A stretch of DNA of 64,000 nucleotides from an uncultured Bacteroidota bacterium (GTDB taxonomy: Bacteria > Bacteroidota > Bacteroidia > 2-12-FULL-35-15): NCBI GenBank assembly GCA_903847205.1, contig CAINDA010000044.1, positions 124,001 to 188,000 of the forward strand. Reading direction: 5' to 3'. Positions 1 to 9,011 of the stretch are shown here, piece by piece (within the stretch, counting starts at the first letter, position 1; each line of letters begins with the position of its first letter). Both the position numbers and the translations under genes were made by a program. The notes under the pieces were generated by a model, which was not told the origin of the DNA, searched no databases, and saw nothing but the letters and a program-made list of their open reading frames with translations.

Positions 1-1034
1 GTACGGCAGGTTGCTAAATCGCCGAACCAGTGATGTGATAATTCATGGGCATATACGGTTTGATAATTTAATGTGCCGTCCGATAATGCAATGGGGTACG
101 ATATATTGGTTGCATGCTCCATAGCTCCTGAAGTGAAAGGCACCATGCTGTAGCCGACACGGTTCCATAAATAAGGGCCGAAATGATTTTCAAAAACAGA
201 GATTGCAAGATTTAAATTGACGAATGAATTTTTTACCGCTGTTGTATCTGTCGGCAAAGCAGCAATAATAATAGGGATGCTGCCATTCATACTGCTGTAG
301 GTTTGGTTAATCTGCGCGTAATTGGCAACAGCTACACATGCAAGATAACTCGGTATCTGTTCACGCATAATCCACCTGCGCATTCGGTTTCCATTATTGT
401 CAGTAGTATCATGAGCAAGATAACCATTGCAGTAGGAAGTTTTTCCGTTGTTGGTTGTGATATTAAATTCATACGAAGAACGCTCAACAAAATTATCGAA
501 ACATGGAAACCATACCCGCCCGTAAGTATGCGGGTTTGCCCCGAAGCCGACTCCTAAATTATAAGCGTAACCGCTGTCGAAATAAAAACCTCCCCAGCCG
601 GTTGCATCAATCTGCGGTGTGCCGTGATAATAAACGGCTAAGGTTAAAGTATCATTTGTATTATATGCTGCGGGCAGATTTACTTTAAGAAGGGTATCAT
701 TGTAAGAATAGGTAACAATTGATCCTCCAAGCATTATAGAATCCACCGTTAGTTTCAACAGATCTAAATTCAGTTTATTCACTCCGTTAATTTTCGGTGT
801 AAATTTTATCTGTGTATTGCCGCTGATTATTTTCCCTGTAAAATCTGTAATATTCAAATTGATTGTATAATTCAAAATATTAACAGTATCGCTGCGCATG
901 TTGGAAGCCTGCGCCTGAGAAACCTGAGGGTGTGATTTTTTTTGAGAAGAAGAATGAGTTTTTCCAATTGGATCCTGCGCCTGTGTTCCGCAGATTATAA
1001 ATGTGAAAACAAGAATGAATATAATTTTTTTCAT
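1..1034 (-). CDS. Secreted M1-family zinc metallopeptidase, partial (C-terminus beyond left edge)
   Basis: The reading frame opens at an ATG at 1034 and stays open to base 1, so about 344 N-terminal residues are visible. It starts with a signal peptide (MKKIIFILVFTF, cleavage probably after TQA). The M1 substrate-anchoring motif appears as GAMEH at residues 303-307 (GxMEN in classical aminopeptidases; His in the last position is common in bacterial secreted relatives). The zinc site HELSHHWFGD starts at residue 330, with His330 and His334 as ligands and Glu331 as catalytic base. The protein should cleave N-terminal residues of peptides outside the cytoplasm. Family members usually exceed 600 residues, so the second zinc-ligand Glu region, any C-terminal domain and any sorting signal are outside the window. 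The family call is firm; the substrate is unknown. Confidence 0.9.
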   Translation of the reverse strand, partial: MKKIIFILVFTFIICGTQAQDPIGKTHSSSQKKSHPQVSQAQASNMRSDTVNILNYTINLNITDFTGKIISGNTQIKFTPKINGVNKLNLDLLKLTVDSIMLGGSIVTYSYNDTLLKVNLPAAYNTNDTLTLAVYYHGTPQIDATGWGGFYFDSGYAYNLGVGFGANPHTYGRVWFPCFDNFVERSSYEFNITTNNGKTSYCNGYLAHDTTDNNGNRMRRWIMREQIPSYLACVAVANYAQINQTYSSMNGSIPIIIAALPTDTTAVKNSFVNLNLAISVFENHFGPYLWNRVGYSMVPFTSGAMEHATNISYPIALSDGTLNYQTVYAHELSHHWFGDLATCR

Positions 1035-1083
1035 AATGATAAAACAGTTGTGGTTTAGGCAGACAGCTTCAGGCGGACTATTT

Positions 1084-1551
1084 TTAAAGACCTTTCACTT
1101 TTTTAAATTCGAATTCTTTCCTGGAAGCTTTTCCCGACTTAATCCCTTCCACGTGAGCAGAAAGGGAATCACTTGACCGTTTAATATAAATTATACGCTT
1201 TGGAAAATCATGTTCCAGGTTTTCAAAAACAACAGAATCTTTATCACTCTTAATTAATTTGAATGCAATCGGGCCTGAAATTTCCGGTACAACAGCTACG
1301 TAAAACAGGCTGCCGTTTTTAATTTCCATTTTAATTTCTTCGGCAAACATAGTATCTCTATTTGAAAGCACTCCCCCGAAACCATGCATTAAATTTTCAT
1401 TTACCGGTTTCCATTCTTCAAAAGTCTGCATACCTCCATAGTCGCCTTCCCATCGGCCTTCCAGCCAATGAAACTGTTTCATATCAGTATTTACTCTGTT
1501 ACAGCCGGCAGACAAAAGTACCGCCGTAAAAATTATACTGAATTTTTTCAT
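1084..1551 (-). CDS. Lipoprotein with DUF6265-like domain
   Basis: A 155-residue protein with a lipoprotein signal peptide (LLSAGC, Cys17 to be lipidated), so probably membrane-anchored in the periplasm or outer membrane. After the signal it has the pattern of the DUF6265 family: FHWLEGRWEG near the N-terminus, an EEW motif, and FENLEHDFPKRIIY around residues 110-123. That family is a small beta-sandwich with no assigned reaction. It is followed at 1552-1652 by about 100 bases without a recognisable gene and is on the same strand as the SRPBCC gene upstream. No function is proposed. Confidence 0.75.
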   Translation of the reverse strand: MKKFSIIFTAVLLSAGCNRVNTDMKQFHWLEGRWEGDYGGMQTFEEWKPVNENLMHGFGGVLSNRDTMFAEEIKMEIKNGSLFYVAVVPEISGPIAFKLIKSDKDSVVFENLEHDFPKRIIYIKRSSDSLSAHVEGIKSGKASRKEFEFKKVKGL

Positions 1552-1652
1552 TTAATAATTGTTAGCGCCGCTGTCAGCGGATTTTAAAAAATCGAACCCT
1601 GAAACCAATGACTTAATTATAAAAAAACAATCAGACTTTTTTCAGGACAGTA

Positions 1653-2042
1653 TTATGATTTTGCTTCTTCAAACATTTCCTGCATAGCACCTAAATAATA
1701 GGCATCCCAGCCGTCTGAAATACTATTCAGCGACTTTTCTGGAACATCTTCATGAAGCAATTCAATAATAGTATTTTTTCCTTTTGCTTTAAGTGTGAAT
1801 GTTACTTTCGACGGACTCAGCCATTGATCGTACGACCATTCCTGCACCAATTTTTTATTTTTCACAACTTCTAAATTTTTACCGAACATCTGTCCGCCCC
1901 AGAGAGAAAAATCTGCACCTACCTGGGCGCTCATTTTAGCTTCGTCACCAGACCAATGCTGGATAAGATCAGGGTTTACCAATGCTTCAAATACCTCTTC
2001 AGGAGCTGCATTCATTTCGTATGTTTTTTGAATTACCGGCAT
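1653..2042 (-). CDS. SRPBCC/AHSA1-family ligand-binding protein
   Basis: A 129-residue protein of the START/Bet v1-like SRPBCC fold (AHSA1 branch). It opens with the typical beta-strand IQKTYEMNAAPEEVFEALVN, then HWSGDE, a FSLWGGQMFG strand and a C-terminal helix (GWDAYYLGAMQEMF). Members bind small hydrophobic ligands or assist chaperones; the ligand here cannot be predicted. It starts 21 bases after the end of the C1 peptidase gene on the same strand, so the two are probably co-transcribed. The length is normal for a single domain, and no signal peptide is seen, so it should be cytoplasmic. Confidence 0.85.
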   Translation of the reverse strand: MPVIQKTYEMNAAPEEVFEALVNPDLIQHWSGDEAKMSAQVGADFSLWGGQMFGKNLEVVKNKKLVQEWSYDQWLSPSKVTFTLKAKGKNTIIELLHEDVPEKSLNSISDGWDAYYLGAMQEMFEEAKS

Positions 2043-2063
2043 GTTTTTAAATTTAAAATTTGA

Positions 2064-3308
2064 TTAATTTTTTTTCTGAAATTTAGCTAAAATTTCCTTA
2101 GCTGCATCTTTATGAATGGTAAAAGTTGTCATTTTTAATTTGATAAAATCTTCGTGCATATACCAATAGCCCGGAGCAGTCTGATTATTCTGTCCTCCGC
2201 TACCTGAATCTTTAATTAAATACCATGTTCCGTTTGCCCTATCAGCATAACCGACCAAATGCATAGCATGATCATCTGTTGTGGAGCCATTGGAAAAACG
2301 CATCTGGCGCGCGTATTCATCAATATAAGCAGAAGGAATATCATAACTTGGAATCATTGCTACTCCTAATTTATTATCCATACCGCTTTCCGAAACATCG
2401 CCGCCGATAGACATTGAGTAGCCGTTTTTTGAAGCAGTTTTTATTATGCTCATAAAATCGTTCAGCGGTACATTATAATATTCGGCAGAATGCCACCAGT
2501 TGTCAGGAACTTTATATTCTGCCTGCGTCCAATACGGAGCTTCCATCAGGGACATAAAATCAACATAATCATCGGGGTTAAGCTTGGCAACATTTTTTAA
2601 ATATTCAAGAGGGCTTATTTTTTTGCCGGCAACAGTGACAGATACAGGAGGTTCGCCGATATAAAAATTCATAATTGCTTTAATGCCGGCCATTACTTCA
2701 TCAGTATTCCAGTGGCTGGAGGCTTTTATAGAAGCTAAATAATTTCTCATTTCATCCACCATTTTTTTATGATCATGGTAAGGCTGCCCCATTTTGATAC
2801 CGCTGTATGCTTCCAAAGGAACAATCCCGTATTGTTTCATGGTAATGCCTACTGCATTTGTTTCTGAACCTTCATCAAATAAGGACACTCCGCGGGTGCG
2901 GACAAACTCTTTAGCTTTTTCAACGTACTGCCAGTAAACTGTAAAAAGTTCGGACAATTGAATATCCTGGTTACTGAGGCGTTTAATTTCTGATTCATAA
3001 AATGAAGTAGTAGAAAAACACCAGCAGGTTCCTGTTTCGCCCTGTGATTCCGGCTTTTGAGCAAATACAGTTTTGAATTCTGCTGCCGATTTAGGAACAT
3101 CGATACCAGTAAAATCCATTTTCATTACAAGCGGAGTAACTTGCTTGGGCTCCTCAAAAGTCTGCAGCCCCTTTTTTATCTGTTCATAAAAATCATTTGA
3201 TTTTGGTTTAAACTGTGCTTTGTCTTTTCTCTCTACCTGTGCATTTAAATTAATGCAAAGCAGGCCTGACATTGCTATTGTACCAGTGGTTTTTAAAAAT
3301 TTGTTCAT
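2064..3308 (-). CDS. Secreted C1-family (bleomycin hydrolase-like) cysteine peptidase
   Basis: A 414-residue protein with a signal peptide (MNKFLKTTGTIAM...LNAQ), so exported. The papain-fold C1 motifs are present: oxyanion Gln89 and catalytic Cys95 in GTCWCFS, and catalytic His347 in DDHAMHLVGY. This arrangement and the spacing resemble aminopeptidase C/bleomycin hydrolase (C1B) rather than papain. The usual NSWG block that supplies the third catalytic residue reads KDSGSG here, so the Asn is replaced by Asp367. Whether it is fully active is therefore uncertain, although close Bacteroidota homologues may share the change. It lies directly upstream of the SRPBCC gene on the same strand. Confidence 0.85.
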   Translation of the reverse strand: MNKFLKTTGTIAMSGLLCINLNAQVERKDKAQFKPKSNDFYEQIKKGLQTFEEPKQVTPLVMKMDFTGIDVPKSAAEFKTVFAQKPESQGETGTCWCFSTTSFYESEIKRLSNQDIQLSELFTVYWQYVEKAKEFVRTRGVSLFDEGSETNAVGITMKQYGIVPLEAYSGIKMGQPYHDHKKMVDEMRNYLASIKASSHWNTDEVMAGIKAIMNFYIGEPPVSVTVAGKKISPLEYLKNVAKLNPDDYVDFMSLMEAPYWTQAEYKVPDNWWHSAEYYNVPLNDFMSIIKTASKNGYSMSIGGDVSESGMDNKLGVAMIPSYDIPSAYIDEYARQMRFSNGSTTDDHAMHLVGYADRANGTWYLIKDSGSGGQNNQTAPGYWYMHEDFIKLKMTTFTIHKDAAKEILAKFQKKN

Positions 3309-3360
3309 TTTTTAAAAGTATTAAGTAATTAGTATTATGTTTTAAAATTAGGTTTTAAAT

Positions 3361-4119
3361 TTAGTTTATCATCCTCTGGCTCACCGCTTCGTATAATATG
3401 ATGCCGGCAGCAACAGAAACATTCAACGAAGCAATTTTACCCATCAAAGGGATTTTCACTTTGGCATCCGATTTTTGAAGGTATTCATTTAAAATACCAT
3501 CTTCTTCCGAACCCATAATAATAGCAGTAGGTACAGTAAAATCAATCTGGAAATAATAGTCGGAAGCTTTTTCTGTGCAGGCAACAATTTGAACACCGCA
3601 TTCTTTTAAAAAATCAATAACGTTTTTTAGGTTGTCTTCGCGGCACACCGAAATTTTGTGCAGCGCTCCTGCCGAAGTTTTAATTGCATCAGCATTAACC
3701 TGCGCAGCGCCGTGTGCTGGGATAATTATTGCGTCAACACCTGAACATTCTGCAGTACGGGATATTGCGCCAAAATTACGCACGTCGGTAATTCTGTCTA
3801 AAATCAAAAGTAAGGGAGCCTTTTTTGTAATAATTTCGGGCAGTATATTTTTTATTTTTTTATACGTAATGGATGAAATATATCCTGCGGCACCCTGATG
3901 ATTTTTAGTTGTAAGCCGGTTCAATTTTTCAAGCGGAACGTATTGAAATGCTACATTATGCTGTTTCAACAGCCCCATCATTTCGCTGATTAATTCCCCT
4001 TTCAAACCGCTCTGCACAAATAGTTTGTCAATTTCTTTCCCTGCTTTTACCGCTTCAATAATCGGCCTGAGCCCGAATATTAAACTTTCTTCTTCTTTTT
4101 TTTGTTGTTTTGTCTGCAT
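3361..4119 (-). CDS. rlmB: 23S rRNA 2'-O-ribose methyltransferase, RlmB/TrmH family (SPOUT)
   Basis: A 252-residue protein with an N-terminal RNA-binding substrate domain (FGLRPIIEAVKAG) and a C-terminal SPOUT knot. The three family motifs are visible: DRITDVRNFGAISRTAEC, IIMGSEEDGI, and IPLMGKIASLNVSVAAGI, the last forming the S-adenosylmethionine pocket. By family it methylates the 2'-OH of a conserved guanosine in 23S rRNA (G2251 in E. coli). Several SpoU paralogues exist, so the exact nucleotide is inferred from similarity to RlmB in layout. It starts 14 bases after the GWxTD gene and appears to be in one operon with it and rmuC. Confidence 0.85.
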   Translation of the reverse strand: MQTKQQKKEEESLIFGLRPIIEAVKAGKEIDKLFVQSGLKGELISEMMGLLKQHNVAFQYVPLEKLNRLTTKNHQGAAGYISSITYKKIKNILPEIITKKAPLLLILDRITDVRNFGAISRTAECSGVDAIIIPAHGAAQVNADAIKTSAGALHKISVCREDNLKNVIDFLKECGVQIVACTEKASDYYFQIDFTVPTAIIMGSEEDGILNEYLQKSDAKVKIPLMGKIASLNVSVAAGIILYEAVSQRMIN

Positions 4120-4133
4120 TCTTTTTTATAAAA

Positions 4134-5396
4134 TTAATCCTGTAAATATGCTCTTCCCTGTCTCCAAATGTCCACGGCAGTATACCACGACTGCTTATAA
4201 ACATCTGAACGCTCTAATTTAAAATCGTTGTCGGTAAAGGGATTATTTACTTTTGAAAAAGAATATGTCAACGAATTGATGTTATTTTCCTCGCCGTAAA
4301 TCCATGTTTCGGAATTACCTGTGTGGTATATCACATTGGGCGAGCCGTAAATCAGGTACACCATCCCCCTGTCGGTTTTCCAGCCTTCTAAATAGGAAGT
4401 AAAATATAAATTTGCATCCTGAACACGGTTATAAAATTTACGTATCACTTCTTTTGCCCTGTCTTTATTACCAGTGCAGGTGAGCCAGAATTTTTCAATT
4501 GCAGCCTTTTTATTTGCGCTGATATTTACTTCATCGTATTCTTGTTTTGAAGTAATGAAGCGCAGCGGAGGAACCATGTCCTCTGCTTTTTTTACTTCGG
4601 GGTAAACATCCGAAAAATTAAACAGTGTGAGGCCGTCGCGTTTTGTTGTATCTAACTGAAAATGATAAAATCCTTTTTTAAAGGCGGTAAAATTTACGCT
4701 TCCTTCTGGAGACATTTGAAGTGTAAATGCGCTGTCTTGCTTGTATTGAAAAGGCCTTGGATCGGTAGTCGAAAAAGGAGGAGCAGCCAAAGGAAAATCA
4801 CGGTTATAATAACGGACAAACAATGTAACACCCATTTTTGCTTTATAAGAAATAGTGAGTTCTTCGCCCGTTTTTATATAATTACGAAACAAAGGAGAAT
4901 CGATGCCTTTTTGTTTCACGATAAAATTCTGACGGTTTAAATCATTCTCTTTTTCAATTGCAAAAGTAGCAGCATTGGATGTGTTTCTATTCAGATCAGT
5001 AGTAGTAACACGCAAAAAATAACCTCTAAGTTTTTTTGCTTTTATATTCATTTTTCCTACTAAATATTTATCTGTATTGTCGTTGCTTCCGTCAACAAGC
5101 CTCATAGAAGAGCTGTCGGTAATTACTTTTGTATCGTATGATGGGAGCAGATTATAAGAAAGAAGTACGTTGCAGGAAAAATTAATCCCGTCAGGCCGGG
5201 TATATAATAGCTCCCTGCTCCTGATTTTAAAATGAAGTTCTGAAACCGAATCGTTAATATGAAATATTTCAAACTGAGGATGGAGAATATTATCGTGCTT
5301 ATAAGCGCTTGTCTGCGTTTTATTTGTTTTACGCGGAGTTGTGCAGGCTGCTGCTGCTATGAAAAACATGAAAAATAAAACTGTTTTTTTTATCAT
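4134..5396 (-). CDS. GWxTD domain lipoprotein
   Basis: A 420-residue protein with a lipoprotein signal peptide (FFIAAAAC, Cys18). The C-terminal third carries the GWxTD signature, EGWKTDRGMVYLIYGSP near residue 340, followed by ETWIYGE, as in the GWxTD domain found in Bacteroidota and Acidobacteria proteins of unknown biochemical role. The middle part is beta-rich and unassigned. Its ATG overlaps the stop codon of rmuC by four bases (ATGA), so translation is probably coupled, and rlmB follows after 14 bases. It is likely attached to the inner or outer membrane facing the periplasm. Confidence 0.85.
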   Translation of the reverse strand: MIKKTVLFFMFFIAAAACTTPRKTNKTQTSAYKHDNILHPQFEIFHINDSVSELHFKIRSRELLYTRPDGINFSCNVLLSYNLLPSYDTKVITDSSSMRLVDGSNDNTDKYLVGKMNIKAKKLRGYFLRVTTTDLNRNTSNAATFAIEKENDLNRQNFIVKQKGIDSPLFRNYIKTGEELTISYKAKMGVTLFVRYYNRDFPLAAPPFSTTDPRPFQYKQDSAFTLQMSPEGSVNFTAFKKGFYHFQLDTTKRDGLTLFNFSDVYPEVKKAEDMVPPLRFITSKQEYDEVNISANKKAAIEKFWLTCTGNKDRAKEVIRKFYNRVQDANLYFTSYLEGWKTDRGMVYLIYGSPNVIYHTGNSETWIYGEENNINSLTYSFSKVNNPFTDNDFKLERSDVYKQSWYTAVDIWRQGRAYLQD

Positions 5397-6853
5397 GATT
5401 CTATATCTTCCAATAATTGTCCGCCTTCTTTTTTTGAAGGAGGAAGCGGAATGAGAAGCGAAGGTTCATCGCTTTCAATAAATTTTGACGATAGCTGCTT
5501 GGTTGTTTTTGCACCGAGTTTTTCAATTTCCTGAGCACGTTTCACCAGGCTGCCTGTTCCCTTGTAAAGTTTGTTAACTGCAGCATCATAAACTGTTTTA
5601 GAGGCATCCAGATTTTTGCCGATTTTATCCATGTCTTCAATAAAGCCTGCAAATTTATCATATAATGCACCGCTTTGTTTTGCAATTTCAATAGCATTTT
5701 TTGTCTGCCTTTCCTGCTTCCATACAGAAGCAATGGTCCGTAATGTGGCAAGCAGCGTCGATGGGCTTACAATTACAATTTTTCTGTCCCATGCAAAATT
5801 AAACATCTCCTGATCGGCCTGAACGGCAATGCTGAAAGATGATTCAATAGGGATGAACAAGAGCACAAAATCAGGAGTATTAAATGATGCAGCGCTTTGA
5901 TAATTTTTTTCGCTCAGGGATTTAATATGGGTGCGGACAGAGAGCAGATGCTCCTTAATAAATTTACTTTTGTCCGCCTCATTTGCTGCATTTACATAGG
6001 CTTCATAGGCGATCAAAGAAACTTTAGAGTCAACAATAATATGTTTATTATCCGGCAGGTCAATCACTGCATCGGGCTGTATACGCCTACCCTCATCATT
6101 ATTGGTGCTGAACTGCATCCGGTATTCCTGATCCTTCACCAACCCTGAACGTTCCAATACTTTTTCCAGAATAAGTTCGCCCCAGTTCCCCTGAGTTTTA
6201 TTTTCGCCTTTCAGAGCGTTCGCGAGGTTATTTGCATCTTCGCTTACCTGTTTATTTAAATCAACAAGGTTTTTTATTTCCGCCTTCAGCGTGATGCGTT
6301 CATCCGATTCGGCTTTGTATGCCTTCTCCACCTTGGCTTCAAAATCTTTGATTTTTTCTTTGAGAGGATTTAAAATACTGTCGAGGTTAGTTTTGTTTTG
6401 GTCGGTAAACTTCTGAGATTTTTCATCGAGTATTTTATTGGCTATATTCTCAAACTCGATGGAGTATTTTTTGTGAACGTTTTCAAGTTCAGATTTAAGA
6501 GTTGTGAATTTTTCTTCCTGCGATTGAAATACCTGTTCGGCCTTTGCAAGCCGGCTGTCGGCTTTACTTAACTTTTCTTTCTCAAGATTAATTTCCTTCA
6601 TGTATTTTTCACGGTCAGAAATTAATTCAGCCGACAACTGTTCTTTAACATTTTTCAATTCACCTGTAAGCCGTTGGTTTTCTTTGTCAGCATTGGTCAT
6701 ATTGGTTTGCAGCACCAGCTTCTCCCTATCCAGTTTAATAATTGCAGCATCTAATGCCGAAGTATCAGTACCTGCATTTTGTTTCGATTTTAAAAATAAA
6801 TATGCAATTACAAATCCGAAAAGGCAGCCGATTGCAATAAATAAAAAATCCAT
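5393..6853 (-). CDS. rmuC: DNA recombination protein RmuC homologue
   Basis: A 486-residue protein with an N-terminal membrane anchor (MDFLFIAIGCLFGFVIAYLFLK), a long charged coiled coil to about residue 200, and a C-terminal RmuC nuclease-like domain. The domain shows GNWGELILEKVLERSGL, RIQPDAVIDLPD, IIVDSKVSLIAYE and the downstream VSPSTLLATLRTI block. The family limits inversion and other recombination at short inverted repeats, probably as a restriction-endonuclease-like fold enzyme; the D and DSK residues fit such a site. Length and domain order are normal. It is the first gene of an operon with the GWxTD protein and rlmB. Confidence 0.9.
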   Translation of the reverse strand: MDFLFIAIGCLFGFVIAYLFLKSKQNAGTDTSALDAAIIKLDREKLVLQTNMTNADKENQRLTGELKNVKEQLSAELISDREKYMKEINLEKEKLSKADSRLAKAEQVFQSQEEKFTTLKSELENVHKKYSIEFENIANKILDEKSQKFTDQNKTNLDSILNPLKEKIKDFEAKVEKAYKAESDERITLKAEIKNLVDLNKQVSEDANNLANALKGENKTQGNWGELILEKVLERSGLVKDQEYRMQFSTNNDEGRRIQPDAVIDLPDNKHIIVDSKVSLIAYEAYVNAANEADKSKFIKEHLLSVRTHIKSLSEKNYQSAASFNTPDFVLLFIPIESSFSIAVQADQEMFNFAWDRKIVIVSPSTLLATLRTIASVWKQERQTKNAIEIAKQSGALYDKFAGFIEDMDKIGKNLDASKTVYDAAVNKLYKGTGSLVKRAQEIEKLGAKTTKQLSSKFIESDEPSLLIPLPPSKKEGGQLLEDIES

Positions 6854-6916
6854 TTTTATTGATTTTAAAGAAGGGCTAATTTAGGAATTAATTTGCTTGG
6901 TAAAGCAGCGAATTTT

Positions 6917-7021
6917 GAGGCACATATTTGTGTGATAGAACACGGATTACACGGATAAGACGGATAACTGCAGATCTTATCCGTTCAGGGCCGGATAATC
7001 CGTGTCATCCGTGTGCCTTAG
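6917..7021. repeat. Imperfect long inverted repeat built from CACGGAT units
   Basis: Between rmuC and the BamA-like gene the sequence folds back on itself. The outer arms are AGGCACA and TGTGCCT. Inside them the left arm holds repeated CACGGAT/ACGGATAA units and the right arm their complements TTATCCG and ATCCGTG, around a CTGCAGATC centre. It resembles a dispersed palindromic intergenic element rather than a simple terminator, because no T-run follows. Similar ATCCGTG-type repeats are common between genes in many genomes. Confidence 0.6.
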
Positions 7022-7028
7022 GAGGAAT

Positions 7029-8762
7029 TTAAAAATAATTTACTATCCCGAAATGAATTTTACCGTTTCTGAATTCAATAGGATTATCGAACTGCCTGCC
7101 GAGCGCGTAATTAATAGCAAATATTCCCGCCTTGGTTTGAAAGCTGATGCCTGCGCCAAAACCGATCGGGGTATCATGTACAAACCCGCTTACATTATTG
7201 TTTTCGTAATAAGCTCCATTCCCGAACAAGTAGAGATACGAATTCTGTTCAAGGATAAAACGATATTCCAACGTTAATATGGAATAGGCAGAGGCATAGA
7301 TAGATTCTTCATCAAAACCACGCAGGGATTTTAAACCGCCGATTCGGAACAGCTCATTTTGAAAAATAGTTTCGCCTGATAAAAATGCAGCCTGCATGCC
7401 CGCTTTAATAGTGCTTCTTTCACTGGTCGGAATAAATATACTCCCATCGAAATCGGCAGTGTATTCAGTTGAACTGAGCTGGATATTTTCATATACAACA
7501 GGATTAAGCTTTGCATTTTTTTTAATATTTTTTGTTCCTGCACTAGCATTTCCGAGCACAGAAAAGCCTTTCCGGGGATTCAAGCGGTAATCAAGCTTTT
7601 CGTATTTCATCCCAATACCATACATGTTATTCTGAACATCGGCATTAGGGGGCAGGGCGGTTAAATATTCCAAGCCCTTTGTTGAAAGGAGCGACGAGGA
7701 TTTATTATTATAAAATATTTTGAAATAATTACCTCCGATTAAAATATACTGCAGCCCGATGTTTTGATTTACATCTAAAAAAGAAGTATCCTTTTTATAG
7801 AGCTTTAAATTATAATCAATCCCGAAAGGGGACCTCAGAAGAAAGGGATAAACCAAACGCAGTTTTAAGTCCTGAGTCTGCGCCTGCAGGCTCCGCCAAT
7901 TCATATCAATTAACTCTCCCCTGCCTAAACCATTCTGCAGTTTTAAATTTACATCCCCTGTAAATAATATTTTTCCAGTTGTGTTATCAGGCAGAATTCC
8001 GATGATGCCGTCGAACTGGCTTGCCTGCTTTTTATCAAGATATAAAATCAGTTTGTTAAACTTATCGGTAAACCTCACAGAGGCTGGTTTTACAGGGCTT
8101 ACAAAAGGAAGTTCGGTAATCCGTGTATTCACTTTTTTCAACTGGGCTTCGTTGTATAAACTGCCCGGCTTAATTCCTAAGTAATTATAGATGAATACAG
8201 GCTCAATTTTAGCAGTTCCGCGTATTACAACGCTGTCAATTTTTTTCTGAGCATTTTTAGCGAGATAAAGCTGTGCTGCAATACTTTCTCCTGAAATCAC
8301 AATACTATCGAGCTTTACAGAAGCAAATGGATAGCCGTTATTTTCATAATATGTAATTAGTTTTTCCTGAATTCGTTTAACCTTTTTAAAATAAACAGGC
8401 TGGTTTAAGTAGAGCTTTTCGCGAAAACCTATTTCACTCAGCACCCCTTCATCAACATTTCCGTTTTTCAGAAGCGCCCATTTATACTGTGCACCGAAAG
8501 ACAGATACGCTTTCATGGAAAGAGAATCAAAAATAAGGCTGTCAAAGGAGGCCGTTAAATAAGCCTTATCGAAGCAGGAAAACAAAACGTTTCTTAATTC
8601 CTTTTCACGCTCAGCTTTATTGATAAACGTTTTTTTATAGGTGGTTTTTTTCAGAAGGACATCGTCATTTATTGATTTTATCTCTAATAGATAATTCTGC
8701 TGTGCCCTTGAAACCGTGCAGATGCATCCTAAAAAAAAAAGCAGTATTACTTGTAAACGCAT
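7029..8762 (-). CDS. BamA/TamA (Omp85)-family outer membrane protein
   Basis: The chosen start is the ATG at 8762, because it gives a clean signal peptide (MRLQVILLFFLGCICTVSRAQ); the frame is open further upstream to 8873 but those residues look unlike a leader. The 577-residue product has one or two POTRA-like segments in the first half (ENNGYPFASVKLDSI, VVIRGTAKIEPVFIYNYLGIKPG) and a C-terminal beta-barrel with FRIGGLKSLRGFDEESI, the conserved region of surface antigen D15 proteins, ending in a terminal aromatic (NYF). By family it inserts proteins in, or exports them across, the outer membrane. It is shorter than BamA, so a specialised paralogue is likely. Confidence 0.85.
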   Translation of the reverse strand: MRLQVILLFFLGCICTVSRAQQNYLLEIKSINDDVLLKKTTYKKTFINKAEREKELRNVLFSCFDKAYLTASFDSLIFDSLSMKAYLSFGAQYKWALLKNGNVDEGVLSEIGFREKLYLNQPVYFKKVKRIQEKLITYYENNGYPFASVKLDSIVISGESIAAQLYLAKNAQKKIDSVVIRGTAKIEPVFIYNYLGIKPGSLYNEAQLKKVNTRITELPFVSPVKPASVRFTDKFNKLILYLDKKQASQFDGIIGILPDNTTGKILFTGDVNLKLQNGLGRGELIDMNWRSLQAQTQDLKLRLVYPFLLRSPFGIDYNLKLYKKDTSFLDVNQNIGLQYILIGGNYFKIFYNNKSSSLLSTKGLEYLTALPPNADVQNNMYGIGMKYEKLDYRLNPRKGFSVLGNASAGTKNIKKNAKLNPVVYENIQLSSTEYTADFDGSIFIPTSERSTIKAGMQAAFLSGETIFQNELFRIGGLKSLRGFDEESIYASAYSILTLEYRFILEQNSYLYLFGNGAYYENNNVSGFVHDTPIGFGAGISFQTKAGIFAINYALGRQFDNPIEFRNGKIHFGIVNYF

Positions 8763-8892
8763 GAGATAAAGGTAAGCAAATACTGTAAACGGAAAAGATG
8801 CGTATTTATTTAAGGCTGTTATAAAAATCAGAAAAAACTCAGCTAAAAGGCGTCGTTTGATTATTTTATCCATGAAAAATTTTCAGAAGCCT

Positions 8893-8900
8893 CCCCCCCC
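8893..8900. repeat. Run of eight C bases between divergent genes
   Basis: An uninterrupted C8 tract in otherwise AT-rich DNA between the BamA-like gene and the lipoprotein gene at 9012. Homopolymeric C tracts of this length are prone to slippage and can vary promoter spacing. No such role is shown here. Confidence 0.5.
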
Positions 8901-8960
8901 TATTCTAATAGTCAATTAATTATCGGGCAGGAAAATATTTCGTCGTTTCATTAATATTAT

Positions 8961-8968
8961 TATTTTTG
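8961..8968 (+). promoter_or_regulatory. Bacteroidota-type -7 promoter element
   Basis: TATTTTTG matches the TAnnTTTG -7 consensus of the Bacteroidota primary sigma factor and lies about 43 bases upstream of the ATG at 9012. The -33 TTG-type element is poor (TTTCG around 8937-8942). Confidence 0.4.
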
Positions 8969-9011
8969 CTGGAAACAATACTATAATAGCTACTTAAAAT
9001 TATATCTGAAA

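Noticed and set aside
8763-8873. Upstream extension of the BamA-like gene
   Set aside because: Residues before the ATG at 8762 do not form a leader, whereas the chosen start does.
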